From: UBA1429 sp964482225
GTDB lineage: Bacteria > Chloroflexota > Anaerolineae > UBA1429
Assembly: GCA_964482225.1 (NCBI GenBank)
Contig: CAYZWT010000015.1
Span: forward strand, 1-64,000
Direction of reading: 5' to 3'
DNA length: 64,000 nt
Of the stretch, positions 16,374 through 24,500 are shown in pieces. The notes below the pieces were generated by a model. That model made no database searches. It worked only from the letters and a program-made list of their open reading frames with translations, and was not told the DNA's origin. Numbering within the stretch: the first letter of the stretch is position 1; the number at the start of each line of letters is the position of its first letter. Both the position numbers and the translations under genes were made by a program.

Positions 16374-17332
16374 GTCGCTATGCCATCGTGTTCCCCGGCC
16401 AGGGCAGCCAGTTCGTGGGCATGGGCGCCGATCTGTGCGCCGCTCTGCCCGGCGCCCGCGCGCGTTATGAGCAGGCCGATGATATCCTCGGCTTTTCCCT
16501 CTCCGGGCTGTGCTTTGAGGGACCGGAAGAGACGTTGGGCGACACGGCCAACACCCAGCCCGCCATCTATGCCACCACCATGATCCTGTGGGAGGCGTTG
16601 GCGGAGCGCTTGAACGGCGGGAGCGCCCGCATCGCCCTGGCGGCGGGGCACAGCCTGGGCGAATATGCGGCGCTGACGGCGGCGGGCGCTCTGGATTTCG
16701 AGCAAGGCTTATGCCTGGTGCGCGAGCGCGGCCTGGCCATGCGCGAGGCGGGCGAATGCGCACCAGGCGGCATGGCCGCCATCATTGGGCTGAGCGACGA
16801 AGCCGTGCACGAGATCATGGCCCAGGTGCAGGCCGAGGGGCTGCACGCCTGGGTGGCCAATTACAACTCGCCCGGCCAGGTGGTCATCGCCGGATGCGCC
16901 CAGGGGCTGGAACGGGCTGTGGCGCTGGCCCATGAGCGCCGGGCCAAACGCGCGATCCCCCTGGCCGTCAGCGTGGCCTGCCACACGCCGCTGATGGGCG
17001 CCGCCGCCGAACGGCTGGGCGCGGCCCTGGCCGAGACCGAGATCCGCACCCCATGGGCGCCCGTGGTCAGCAATGTGACGGCCACGCCCCTCTCCGAGCC
17101 GGAAGAGATCCGAGCCGCGCTGCTGCGCCAGCTCTCCGCGCCGGTGCGCTGGGTCGAATCGGTGCAGGCCATGTCCACAGCAGGGGTCACGACCATGTTG
17201 GAGGTGGGCCCCAAGTCCGTGGTGGCCGGGCTGATCCGCCGCATTGACGGGCAGATCAATGTGGCCGCCATCACCGATGCGGCCAGCCTGGAAGGCGTGG
17301 CCGAGACGCTGGCCGAGGCGGTGCCCGCATGA
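16370..17332 (+). CDS. fabD: Malonyl-CoA:ACP transacylase
   Basis: A 320-residue enzyme that loads malonyl groups onto acyl carrier protein. It shows FPGQGSQFVGMG at the N-terminus, the nucleophile Ser in GHSLGEYAAL (near residue 92), the active-site Arg helix around residue 117, and the His in VACHTPLM. It overlaps fabK and fabG by 4 bp on either side, so the three are probably translated together. Confidence 0.96.
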   Translation: MSRYAIVFPGQGSQFVGMGADLCAALPGARARYEQADDILGFSLSGLCFEGPEETLGDTANTQPAIYATTMILWEALAERLNGGSARIALAAGHSLGEYAALTAAGALDFEQGLCLVRERGLAMREAGECAPGGMAAIIGLSDEAVHEIMAQVQAEGLHAWVANYNSPGQVVIAGCAQGLERAVALAHERRAKRAIPLAVSVACHTPLMGAAAERLGAALAETEIRTPWAPVVSNVTATPLSEPEEIRAALLRQLSAPVRWVESVQAMSTAGVTTMLEVGPKSVVAGLIRRIDGQINVAAITDAASLEGVAETLAEAVPA

Positions 17333-18075
17333 GCGTTCTGGCAGGGCAGGCCGCCGTGGTGACGGGCGGCTCGCGGGGCATTGGGCGGGCCATCGCCCTG
17401 GCGCTGGCCGCCGAGGGCTGCCGTGTGGTGATCAACTACCACAGCAACGCAGCGGCGGCCCAGCAGGTCGTGGCCGAGATCGAGGCCTTGGGCAGCCAGG
17501 CGCTGGCGGTGCAGGGCGATGTGAGCCTTGCGGAGCAGGCCCAGGCGCTGATCGAGCAGGCGCAAGAAGCCTTTGGCGCGGTGGATATCCTGGTGAACAA
17601 CGCGGGCATCACCCGCGACAATCTGCTGATGCGCATGTCCGAGGCCGATTGGGACGCCGTGCTGGACACCAACCTCAAGGGCGCCTACAACTGCGTGCGC
17701 GCGGTGCAGCGGGGCATGTTGCGCAGGCGCGCGGGGCGCATCATCCAGATCAGCTCGGTGAGTGGGCTGCGGGGCAACGCCGGGCAGGCCAACTATGCCG
17801 CGGCCAAGGCAGGGCTGATCGGCTTTACCAAGGCGGTGGCCCGCGAACTGGCCCCACGAGGCATTACCGTCAATGCCGTGGCCCCCGGATTCATCGAGAC
17901 CGACATGACCCACGCCCTGGGCCAGGAGATGATGGCGCAGGTGCAGGCCCAGATCCCGTTGCAGCGCCTGGGCCGCCCTCAAGATGTGGCGGCTGCGGTG
18001 GTCTTTTTGGCGTCGCCCCAGGCGGCGTATATCACCGGCCAGGTGCTGTGCGTGGATGGCGGCCTGGCCATGTAA
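17329..18075 (+). CDS. fabG: 3-oxoacyl-ACP reductase
   Basis: A 248-residue short-chain dehydrogenase that reduces 3-oxoacyl-ACP with NADPH. It has the cofactor motif TGGSRGIGRA, NNAGITRDNL, and the catalytic Ser, Tyr and Lys in SSVSGLRGNAGQANYAAAK. The ending GQVLCVDGGLAM is the usual FabG C-terminus. It is the last gene of fabK-fabD-fabG, followed by a strong hairpin at 18105-18137. The gene order places it in fatty-acid elongation rather than polyhydroxyalkanoate metabolism. Confidence 0.95.
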   Translation: MSVLAGQAAVVTGGSRGIGRAIALALAAEGCRVVINYHSNAAAAQQVVAEIEALGSQALAVQGDVSLAEQAQALIEQAQEAFGAVDILVNNAGITRDNLLMRMSEADWDAVLDTNLKGAYNCVRAVQRGMLRRRAGRIIQISSVSGLRGNAGQANYAAAKAGLIGFTKAVARELAPRGITVNAVAPGFIETDMTHALGQEMMAQVQAQIPLQRLGRPQDVAAAVVFLASPQAAYITGQVLCVDGGLAM

Positions 18076-18104
18076 CTCGCAACATTCTCACTCCTCCTTT
18101 GCGG

Positions 18105-18137
18105 ATGCCAGCCCGTAACGACCACGCGGGCTGGCAT
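18105..18137 (+). terminator. Hairpin terminator after fabG
   Basis: A perfect 11-bp stem, ATGCCAGCCCG (18105-18115) with CGGGCTGGCAT (18127-18137), and an 11-nt loop, 30 bp after the fabG stop. There is no T-tract, so termination may be inefficient. Confidence 0.5.
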
Positions 18138-18210
18138 TCGCGCGCCTGGGCACCACGTTGAGAGGGGCGGGCGTCTCGACCGGAGGCAGGCCAAAGACTG
18201 CGATTCAGGC

Positions 18211-18674
18211 GTATCAGTTCGGATTCGAGGGGAGGTGATAGGCCAACCTTCAATGAGTTGCCATAGGGAATGATTCCGCCACCCATACGGCGAACCACTC
18301 GTCGTGAGCCAAGTGCAGCGGCAAGGCAGATTGGAGGGCGGGCGTCTCGCCCGCCACGATGCAAGCATCGCAACGCTCCTAGCAGCGCAACGTTGCCATG
18401 CAGCGTGATGTTGCATGGCAACGTTTATCGTCGACAGGGGGCGAATCTCGCACAGAGCCGAGTTCTGGACAAAGCAAGAGCAGCTTGCTTTGTTTAGCGC
18501 TGCACCTTGGATGCTGCTGCGCATCGGACGCTACGGACGCATGCATGCGTCCGTAGCGTAGGCGGGCGAGACGCCCGCCCTCCATAGCCAAGGCTGTGTG
18601 CTCACCGATTGCAGGATAGTGGCATCACCGTTCTGGACAGTCAAGAACTCATCCCCCCAATTCTGAACTGATAC
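18211..18674. mobile_element. Non-coding palindrome-rich element A (MITE-like)
   Basis: A 464-bp non-coding block beginning GTATCAGTTCGGAT and ending CTGAACTGATAC, so the ends form an inverted repeat of about 12-13 bp. Inside are two opposed copies of the GGCGGGCG palindrome (18337-18355 and 18561-18579) and several other hairpins, including the ACGGACGCATGCATGCGTCC palindrome near 18533. The right 90 bp match the right 90 bp of the element at 46970-47187. No target-site duplication is visible. There is no ORF of any quality, so it would depend on a transposase elsewhere. Confidence 0.6.
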
Positions 18675-18704
18675 CTCCAGGGCAAGGCTCGCTCAAACTC
18701 GCCA

Positions 18705-18732
18705 TTGACAAGGGCTTGTCATGTGCTACACT
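18705..18732 (+). promoter_or_regulatory. Orphan strong promoter
   Basis: A perfect TTGACA (18705-18710), a 16-bp spacer and TACACT (18727-18732) with a TG extended -10. It points away from any coding sequence on its strand: the next 1.7 kb on plus is antisense to the unknown gene at 18875-20362. It therefore suggests a small RNA. Confidence 0.6.
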
Positions 18733-18738
18733 GGGTGC

Positions 18739-18856
18739 AGAGACCAAGCTCCCGCCGGAGGCGTCGGGGGGAAGGCATTCACATAGGCACCCTGGCGTTT
18801 CGGGTGCAAACAAAGGCCGGGGGTCGCTCACACGAGCAGCCCCTGGCCTTTGTTAT
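18739..18856 (+). ncRNA. Candidate small structured RNA
   Basis: A transcript of about 115 nt is predicted from the promoter at 18705-18732 to a strong terminator hairpin at 18811-18852. Within it, CGCC-GGA-GGCG flanked by CTCC and GGGG forms one hairpin (about 18750-18772). GCACCC (from 18788) pairs with GGGTGC (to 18807) in a second. It does not match the c-di-GMP-I, SRP, 6S or tmRNA consensus as far as I can judge by eye. The alternative is a short untranslated leader or simply the terminator of the convergent gene with a fortuitous promoter. Confidence 0.4.
18811..18852. terminator. Bidirectional terminator hairpin
   Basis: An 18-bp stem with a single mismatch and a 6-nt loop: the outer CAAAGGCC pairs with GGCCTTTG. 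On the minus strand the arm runs into TTTGTTTGC, so it can terminate the gene ending at 18875. On the plus strand it ends in TTTGTTATA and would end the candidate small RNA. Confidence 0.75.
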
Positions 18857-18874
18857 ACGCGGATTGTGGCCCGG

Positions 18875-20362
18875 CTAGCGCAAGACCAGACGCATGATGC
18901 CATCCTCATCGGGCGCATAGCCCATGGGCCCCTGGGGCACCGCCTTGGCGATCTGGATATAGCCCGCATCCATATACTCCCAGATCACCTGGAAGGGCGC
19001 CTTGCCGGGCGCCCACTTTTCCACGATCATGGCGCCGTGGCCCGGCAGCACGGTGAACACCACCTGGCGCGGATCGTCGGGGTTGCGCAGCGCCTCGGAG
19101 CGGGCAAAGGCCGCCTTGATCCCCTGGGCCTGGGCGCCCGTGCCGCACGATACCAGATAATGGTAGAACGGATCGTCCAGCGGCATGAACTGCACGTGGG
19201 CGGGATCATAGGCGCCCACGCCCCGGTGGCCATGCAACCGCGAGCGGATCACCGGCACGCTGGCCTGCACGCCCCACGCTTCCCCCAACGCGATGCGGGG
19301 CAGCGGCTCGTCCATCTCCATCATCTCGACCGCCTCGGTGGAGGGGGGCGTGTTCAGCTTGCCGACCACGTGGCGCACCTGGGCGCCCATGCCGCTGGCC
19401 GTGACCCCCACGATCACCGCCAGGTCGTCATCCGTCAGGTTGCCCTTGTCCACCGGGCGGGCGCTGCCTGTGACCGTGGCGACCAACGCGCCCAGGTGTG
19501 GGTCCCAGGTGGCAAAGCAGCCCTCGCTGTACTGGCTGGCCAGGACATCCGAAACGGCTGGTATCTGGATCAGATCGTCCACACGGATCATGCGCGTGAA
19601 AAAGTGGCGCCGCCCCAACTCGATCCCTGCCACGCGCATGGCAGCGGGGGCCGTGGCCCGATCCCACTCGGCGCGCGCCAGCGGCTCGCCCACCACCTCG
19701 TGATCGATCACCTCCGAGGTGCTGGCCGTAGTGACGATGCGCAGGGCGATGTCCCGCAAAAAGCTCTCCGGCTCGGAGGGGTCACTGGTGGGGTGGGCGC
19801 CCACCAGGTCGAAATGATACAGCGTCTCGGGCTCCTGGTCGCCCACCAGCAAGAGCAGCCGGATACATTTGGCCTGGGCCTGCAACAGGCGCTCCAGCGC
19901 CAGGATGGGGCCGCCGCGCTGCCCCTGCTCCACCAGCACCTGCCAGGCTGTGGAGGCCAGGCCCTCAAAGGCGAAATCCTCGGGCCGGATCGGATCGCGT
20001 TCCAGGGCGCGGGCCAGCCGATCCATGAGCTCGTCGAACTCGGCGCGGGTCATCAACACCAGGGTATACAGGGCGGGCGTGTGTTCCAGACCAAAGCGCC
20101 GCCGCATGGTAAAGAGCAATGCCTGGCGCCATCCCAGGGGCTGGCCATAGCGATAGGTGGTCAGCACCAGGTCGGTCTGCGGGTCGGGCGCATTCAGCAC
20201 GGCATGCCCCAGCGCCGCCAACTGCCTGCCAACGCCCTCCAGAATGCGGGCCATGAGCGGGTGCTGGTGCCCGGGCACAAGGGCGGCGCGCACCGGCTTG
20301 AGCCAGGGATGCACCGGCAGGAGGGAAACCGATAGAGCGTTATCTGCTACGCTAGGCTGCAT
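18875..20362 (-). CDS. Conserved-looking protein of unknown function
   Basis: A 495-residue soluble-looking protein that I do not recognise. There is no signal peptide or membrane helix. It begins with a region mentioning GHQHPLMARILEGVGRQL and DLVLTTYRYGQPLGW and has acidic and hydrophobic alternation typical of a globular enzyme. The centre has LVGAHPTSDPSEPESFLRDI and VIVGVTASGMGAQVRHVVG, and the C-terminus ends in a compact domain with VVFTVLPGHGAMIVEKW. The start at 20362 is chosen because the SDR gene upstream stops 16 bp before it; a longer frame would overlap that gene. It follows the SDR in an operon and is ended by the hairpin at 18811-18852. Codon pattern and operon position support a real gene. 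Confidence 0.75.
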   Translation of the reverse strand: MQPSVADNALSVSLLPVHPWLKPVRAALVPGHQHPLMARILEGVGRQLAALGHAVLNAPDPQTDLVLTTYRYGQPLGWRQALLFTMRRRFGLEHTPALYTLVLMTRAEFDELMDRLARALERDPIRPEDFAFEGLASTAWQVLVEQGQRGGPILALERLLQAQAKCIRLLLLVGDQEPETLYHFDLVGAHPTSDPSEPESFLRDIALRIVTTASTSEVIDHEVVGEPLARAEWDRATAPAAMRVAGIELGRRHFFTRMIRVDDLIQIPAVSDVLASQYSEGCFATWDPHLGALVATVTGSARPVDKGNLTDDDLAVIVGVTASGMGAQVRHVVGKLNTPPSTEAVEMMEMDEPLPRIALGEAWGVQASVPVIRSRLHGHRGVGAYDPAHVQFMPLDDPFYHYLVSCGTGAQAQGIKAAFARSEALRNPDDPRQVVFTVLPGHGAMIVEKWAPGKAPFQVIWEYMDAGYIQIAKAVPQGPMGYAPDEDGIMRLVLR

Positions 20363-20378
20363 GGCGCATGAGGTCCTT

Positions 20379-21188
20379 TCAGGCAGACCGGTCGCCCCCG
20401 GGTGCGGGCTCGGTCCAGCCCTCGAGGTGCAGGACCCGGATGAGCCAGTCGCCCAGGGCGGGCCAGATGTCTCGTACAAGATAGAGGTATCCGGTAAAGG
20501 GGTAGATGATCTGTCGCTTTTGCGCGCGAATGCCGCGCACCACGCGGCGCGCCAGCGCGTCGGGCGCTGCCTTGGGCGAGATCCAGGGCATGCGCAGATG
20601 GGCGATGAGGGGCGTTTCGATGCGCCCTGGATAGACGACGGTGACGGCGATCCCCTCAGGAGCCAACTCCTGGCGCATCACCTGGGCGATGCCGCTGAGA
20701 GCGGCCTTGGATGCCACATAGGGGCCATCGGGCGGGATGGGGATAAAGGCAGCCTGGGAACACATCAGCACCAAGTGGCCGCTACCCTGGCGCCGCATGA
20801 TGGGCAGCGCAGCCAACGCCGTGCGCATGGCCCCAAAGTAATTGATCTCCATGCCGCGTTCCAGGGCCGCCACGGTCAACTGGGCCGTGGGCGCCTGGAC
20901 ATAGGTGCCCGCGTTGGCAACGAGAACGTCAATGCGCCCCCATGCCCCGCAGACGCGCCCTATCAGCGCCTCCACCTGGGCTGCATCGGTCACATCCGTG
21001 GGGATAGCCAACGCCTGGCCGCCCGCCTCTACGAGTTCGGCAACCAGCTCGCCCAGCCGGGCGGCATTGCGGGCGGCCAGGGCCACGCGCGCGCCCTCTG
21101 CCGCCAATGCGCGCGCCAGCGCCTCGCCGATCCCGCTGGAAGCGCCCGTTACGACCGCCACCCGCCCTGCCAAAGAGCCTCTCGCCAC
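20379..21188 (-). CDS. Short-chain dehydrogenase/reductase
   Basis: A 269-residue NAD(P)-dependent SDR. It has VTGASSGIGEALA for cofactor binding, NAGTYVQAP, and the active-site Ser (MCSQAAF), Tyr and Lys (YVASKAA). A C-terminal hydrophobic and aromatic stretch (PFTGYLYLVRDIWPALGDWL) resembles SDRs that associate with membranes and act on lipids or fatty ketones. The substrate is unknown. It is the first gene of a two-gene operon with the unknown protein; the promoter is at 21213-21240. Confidence 0.88.
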   Translation of the reverse strand: MARGSLAGRVAVVTGASSGIGEALARALAAEGARVALAARNAARLGELVAELVEAGGQALAIPTDVTDAAQVEALIGRVCGAWGRIDVLVANAGTYVQAPTAQLTVAALERGMEINYFGAMRTALAALPIMRRQGSGHLVLMCSQAAFIPIPPDGPYVASKAALSGIAQVMRQELAPEGIAVTVVYPGRIETPLIAHLRMPWISPKAAPDALARRVVRGIRAQKRQIIYPFTGYLYLVRDIWPALGDWLIRVLHLEGWTEPAPGGDRSA

Positions 21189-21212
21189 CCCTCACCCCCT
21201 CGTTATGCTGGT

Positions 21213-21240
21213 ATTATAGGGGAAACGATGGAGCGCACAA
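21213..21240 (-). promoter_or_regulatory. Promoter of the SDR operon
   Basis: On the minus strand a perfect TATAAT (21213-21218) with TTGTGC (21235-21240) 16 bp upstream. The leader would be only about 18 nt. Confidence 0.5.
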
Positions 21241-21365
21241 TCGGGGGCGGCGACCGGGGCAATCGCATTGAGGGAAAAGTATCCTGGGCAGACAAGCGGT
21301 GCTCGGTCCCGTCCCAAGAAGCCTCACTTTGGTTGGAGGAGGAAACGTTCCCCCGCGTCGCAAAA

Positions 21366-21451
21366 GCCCTCACCCCGCCGTCGCAAGCTCCGGCGACCCT
21401 CTCCCGCGTGCGGGAGAGGGTGCGGCCCGTCTGCGGGACGCGGGTGAGGGC
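21366..21451. repeat. Short form of the GCCCTCACCCC/CCCTCTCCC repeat
   Basis: An 86-bp block starting GCCCTCACCCC, with a CCCTCTCCCGC-G-TGCGGGAGAGGG hairpin, and ending CGGGTGAGGGC, so its ends are inverted. It is a shortened relative of the ~198-bp repeats at 31263-31460 and 53134-53332. It lies in a 348-bp gap (21189-21536) that otherwise holds only the SDR promoter. Confidence 0.65.
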
Positions 21452-21536
21452 TAGAAGGCCCCAAGCAACAGCAGTATCGAGGCGGACGACTTCCAGGTAC
21501 GATTGGTCTGATCGGAAGGCGCGCGCGGCCCGCATC

Positions 21537-24500
21537 CTATGCGCCGCGGTCGCCGTCCAGGGCGGCGCGCACGTGCCGGGCCAGGGTTTCCAGTGAGAAG
21601 GGCTTTTGCAGGAACGCCACGCCATGATCCACCACGCCGCGATGGGCGATGACGTTGGCCGTATAGCCAGACATGAACAGGTACTTCATGCCCGGGCGCT
21701 GGGGCCGCAGGCGCTCGGCCAACTCGCGTCCGTTCATGCCCGGCATGACGACGTCGGTCATCAGCAGGTGAATCTCGCCCTCGTATTCCTGGTGCAGGCG
21801 CTCGGCCTCTTGCGGCGAGTTGGCTGCCAGCACGTTGTAGCCGAGCTGGGTCAGCAGGCGAACCGCCAGCCTGAGCAGGGCCTCTTCATCCTCCACCAAC
21901 AGCACCGTCTCAACGCCGCGCGGTAGGGCCGAGGGCTCACTTTCACCATTGTCGGGCTGCAAGGCCACATCGTGGCGCGGCAGGTAAATGCGAAAGGTTG
22001 TGCCGCGCCCGGGCTCGCTATAGACGTTGATGAACCCCTCGTTCTGCTTGACGATGCCATAGATGGTCGCCAGGCCCAGGCCGGTGCCCTCGCCGATGGC
22101 CTTGGTGGTAAAGAACGGCTCAAAGAGATGCGTCCTGGTCTCCGCATCCATGCCACACCCATTATCGGTGACCACCAGCATCACATATTTCCCCGGCAAC
22201 GCGTCGAGATGGCTGGCGACGTATGCCTCGCTGATGGCGACGTTCTCGGTCTCGATCAGGATCTCGCCCTGCCCCTCGATGGCGTCGCGGGCGTTCACAA
22301 CCAGGTTGGCCAGGATCTGGTCCACCTGAGAGGGATCCATCATCACCTGGCCCAGGTGGGCGCCGGGCTTCCACACGAGAGAGGTGTCCTCGGCTATCAG
22401 CCGCCCCAGCATCTTGAGGGTGTTGGCCACGTGCTCGTTCAGATCCAGGGCCTGGGGCTGGATGGTCTGGCGGCGGGCAAAGGCCAGCAGTTGCCGTGTG
22501 AGGGCCGCCGAGCGCTGCCCGGCGGAGCGGATCTCGGCCAAATAGTCGCCCAGCGGACCATCGGGCGGCGCATCCTGGATCGCCATCTCGGCGTAGCCCA
22601 GGATCGTCTGTAGCATGTTGTTGAAATCGTGGGCCACGCCGCCCGCCAGGCGGCCCACGGCTTCGATCTTTTGCGAATCCTGCAAGCGCTGCTCCAACCG
22701 CTGCCGCTCCTGCTCCTCCAGGATGCGCTGGGTCATATCGCGGGTAATGCCCTCCACCGCCAACAAGCGCCCCTCGTCATCATGCAGGGGGATCATGCGC
22801 GTCTCCATCCAGCGGGCCGAACCATCCTTGCCGATCCAGCGCATGGTCAAGGGCTCGGGGGGAACATCCCGGGTGGTGAGCAAATCGGACATGATATGGG
22901 CATCGTCCGGATGGGCCATGTTCACCATGAGCATGGGATCGGCATAGCATTCTTGCGGCGAGTAGCCCGTGATGGCCTCGACCGCCGGGCTAATGTATTC
23001 CAGACCCGGCTCGGGCAACAGGCGATAACGGAAGATCACATCCGGTGCGTGTTCGGCCAGGCGGCGGTAGCGCGCCTCGCTCTCGCGCAGGGCCTCTTGG
23101 GCCCGGCGCTGCTCGGTCACATCCAGGCAGTGGCCGATGTAGCCGGCAAAGCGGCCCTCGGCATCGTAACGCGGGCTGCCATCATCCTGTATCCAGCGGT
23201 ATTCGCCGTCATGGCGGCGCAGGCGGTAGGTCATGCTGAATCGCTCGCGCCGGTCAAAGGCGGTGGTATAGATCTGGATGCAGCGCTCCAGGTCGTCCGG
23301 ATGGATGCCCTCGGTCCAGCCGTTGCCCAGCTCTTGCTCCAGGGTGCGGCCGGTAAAGGCGAGCCAGGGCTCGTTGAAATAGTTACACAGCTTGTCTGTT
23401 CCGGCGGTCCAGATCAGGGCCTGGCCTGAATCGGCCAGGGTGCGATACTGAAGGGCGCTCTCGCGAAGCTGTTGCTCATATTGCTTGTGGCGCAACAGCT
23501 CCCACATCCTGTTCATCAAGGCCGTAAGAGCGGCCACATCCTCGGTATCATAGGGCTCTTCTTTGTTGGCCACCGCCGCCACTGCTGCGATACGCTCTCC
23601 GTCGAACACGGGCACGCAAAGCAACCGTTTCAGCGAGGCATGGCCCTCAGGGAGACCCCGTTTGGCGGGGTGCGGCGCCGCATAGTCATTGATGACGATG
23701 GCGCGGCGCTGGCGCAGGCACTCGGCCCAGAGCCCGCCATCGGCAACGGCGAAATCGAGGGGGGCGTTCGTGTCGGCGCACTGTTGCATGGAGCTCGGAG
23801 ACCAGGCATGGGTGTGCAGTACAGCCTCATCGTCGTCCATCAAGCCGATAAAGGCCAGACGGCTCTTGACGATCTGGAGGCAGGCCTCCAGACCAAAGCT
23901 CATGATCTCGTCTTGGGTGGCATCGGCCATCTCGTGCAACCTGAGGAGCATCTCGATGCGCAAAGCCTGTAGCGCGCGATGCTCCTCCGCCTGCTTGCGC
24001 TCGGTGATGTCCCGACTGATGCCTGCCAGCCCAATAACGTGGCCGTCGGGGTCGCGCACGGGCAGTTTGGACGTAAGCAACCAGCGCCGCTCGCCATCGG
24101 GCCTGACCAGCCACTCCTCCCGACCGAGCAAGGGCTGTCCCGTCTCGATTACGAAACGGTCGTCAGCCATATAGGCCGCCGCCGTCTCGGCGTCAAAGAT
24201 CTCCGAATCCATCTTGCCCAGTATATCGGCTTCGTCGGCCAAGCCCATGTTGCGCAGGTCGGCGGGGTTGCCCAGGATTCTGCGACCCTGCGCGCTTTTG
24301 ACATAGACGGCGTCAGGCAGGTTGTCAATCACAGTGCGCAAGAGGGCTCGCTCTTGGGCGAGCGCCTCCTCCGCCTCCTTACGCTCGGTGATATCGCGGA
24401 TGTTGCACTGGATGATGCTCTCGCCGTTTGCCTGGTAGACGTTGCTGATGAACTCGACCTGTCTTCTACGTCCATCGGCTCCCATAAGGGGTAGATCCTC

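Noticed and set aside
18200..18685. Target-site duplication for element A
   Set aside because: The 10 bp on each side (left GCGATTCAGG, right TCCAGGGCAA) do not match.
18739..18856. c-di-GMP-I (GEMM) riboswitch
   Set aside because: GGGTGCAAACAAAGGCC loosely recalls the GEMM 3' half, but the tetraloop receptor and GGCAAACC half are missing and no coding gene follows.
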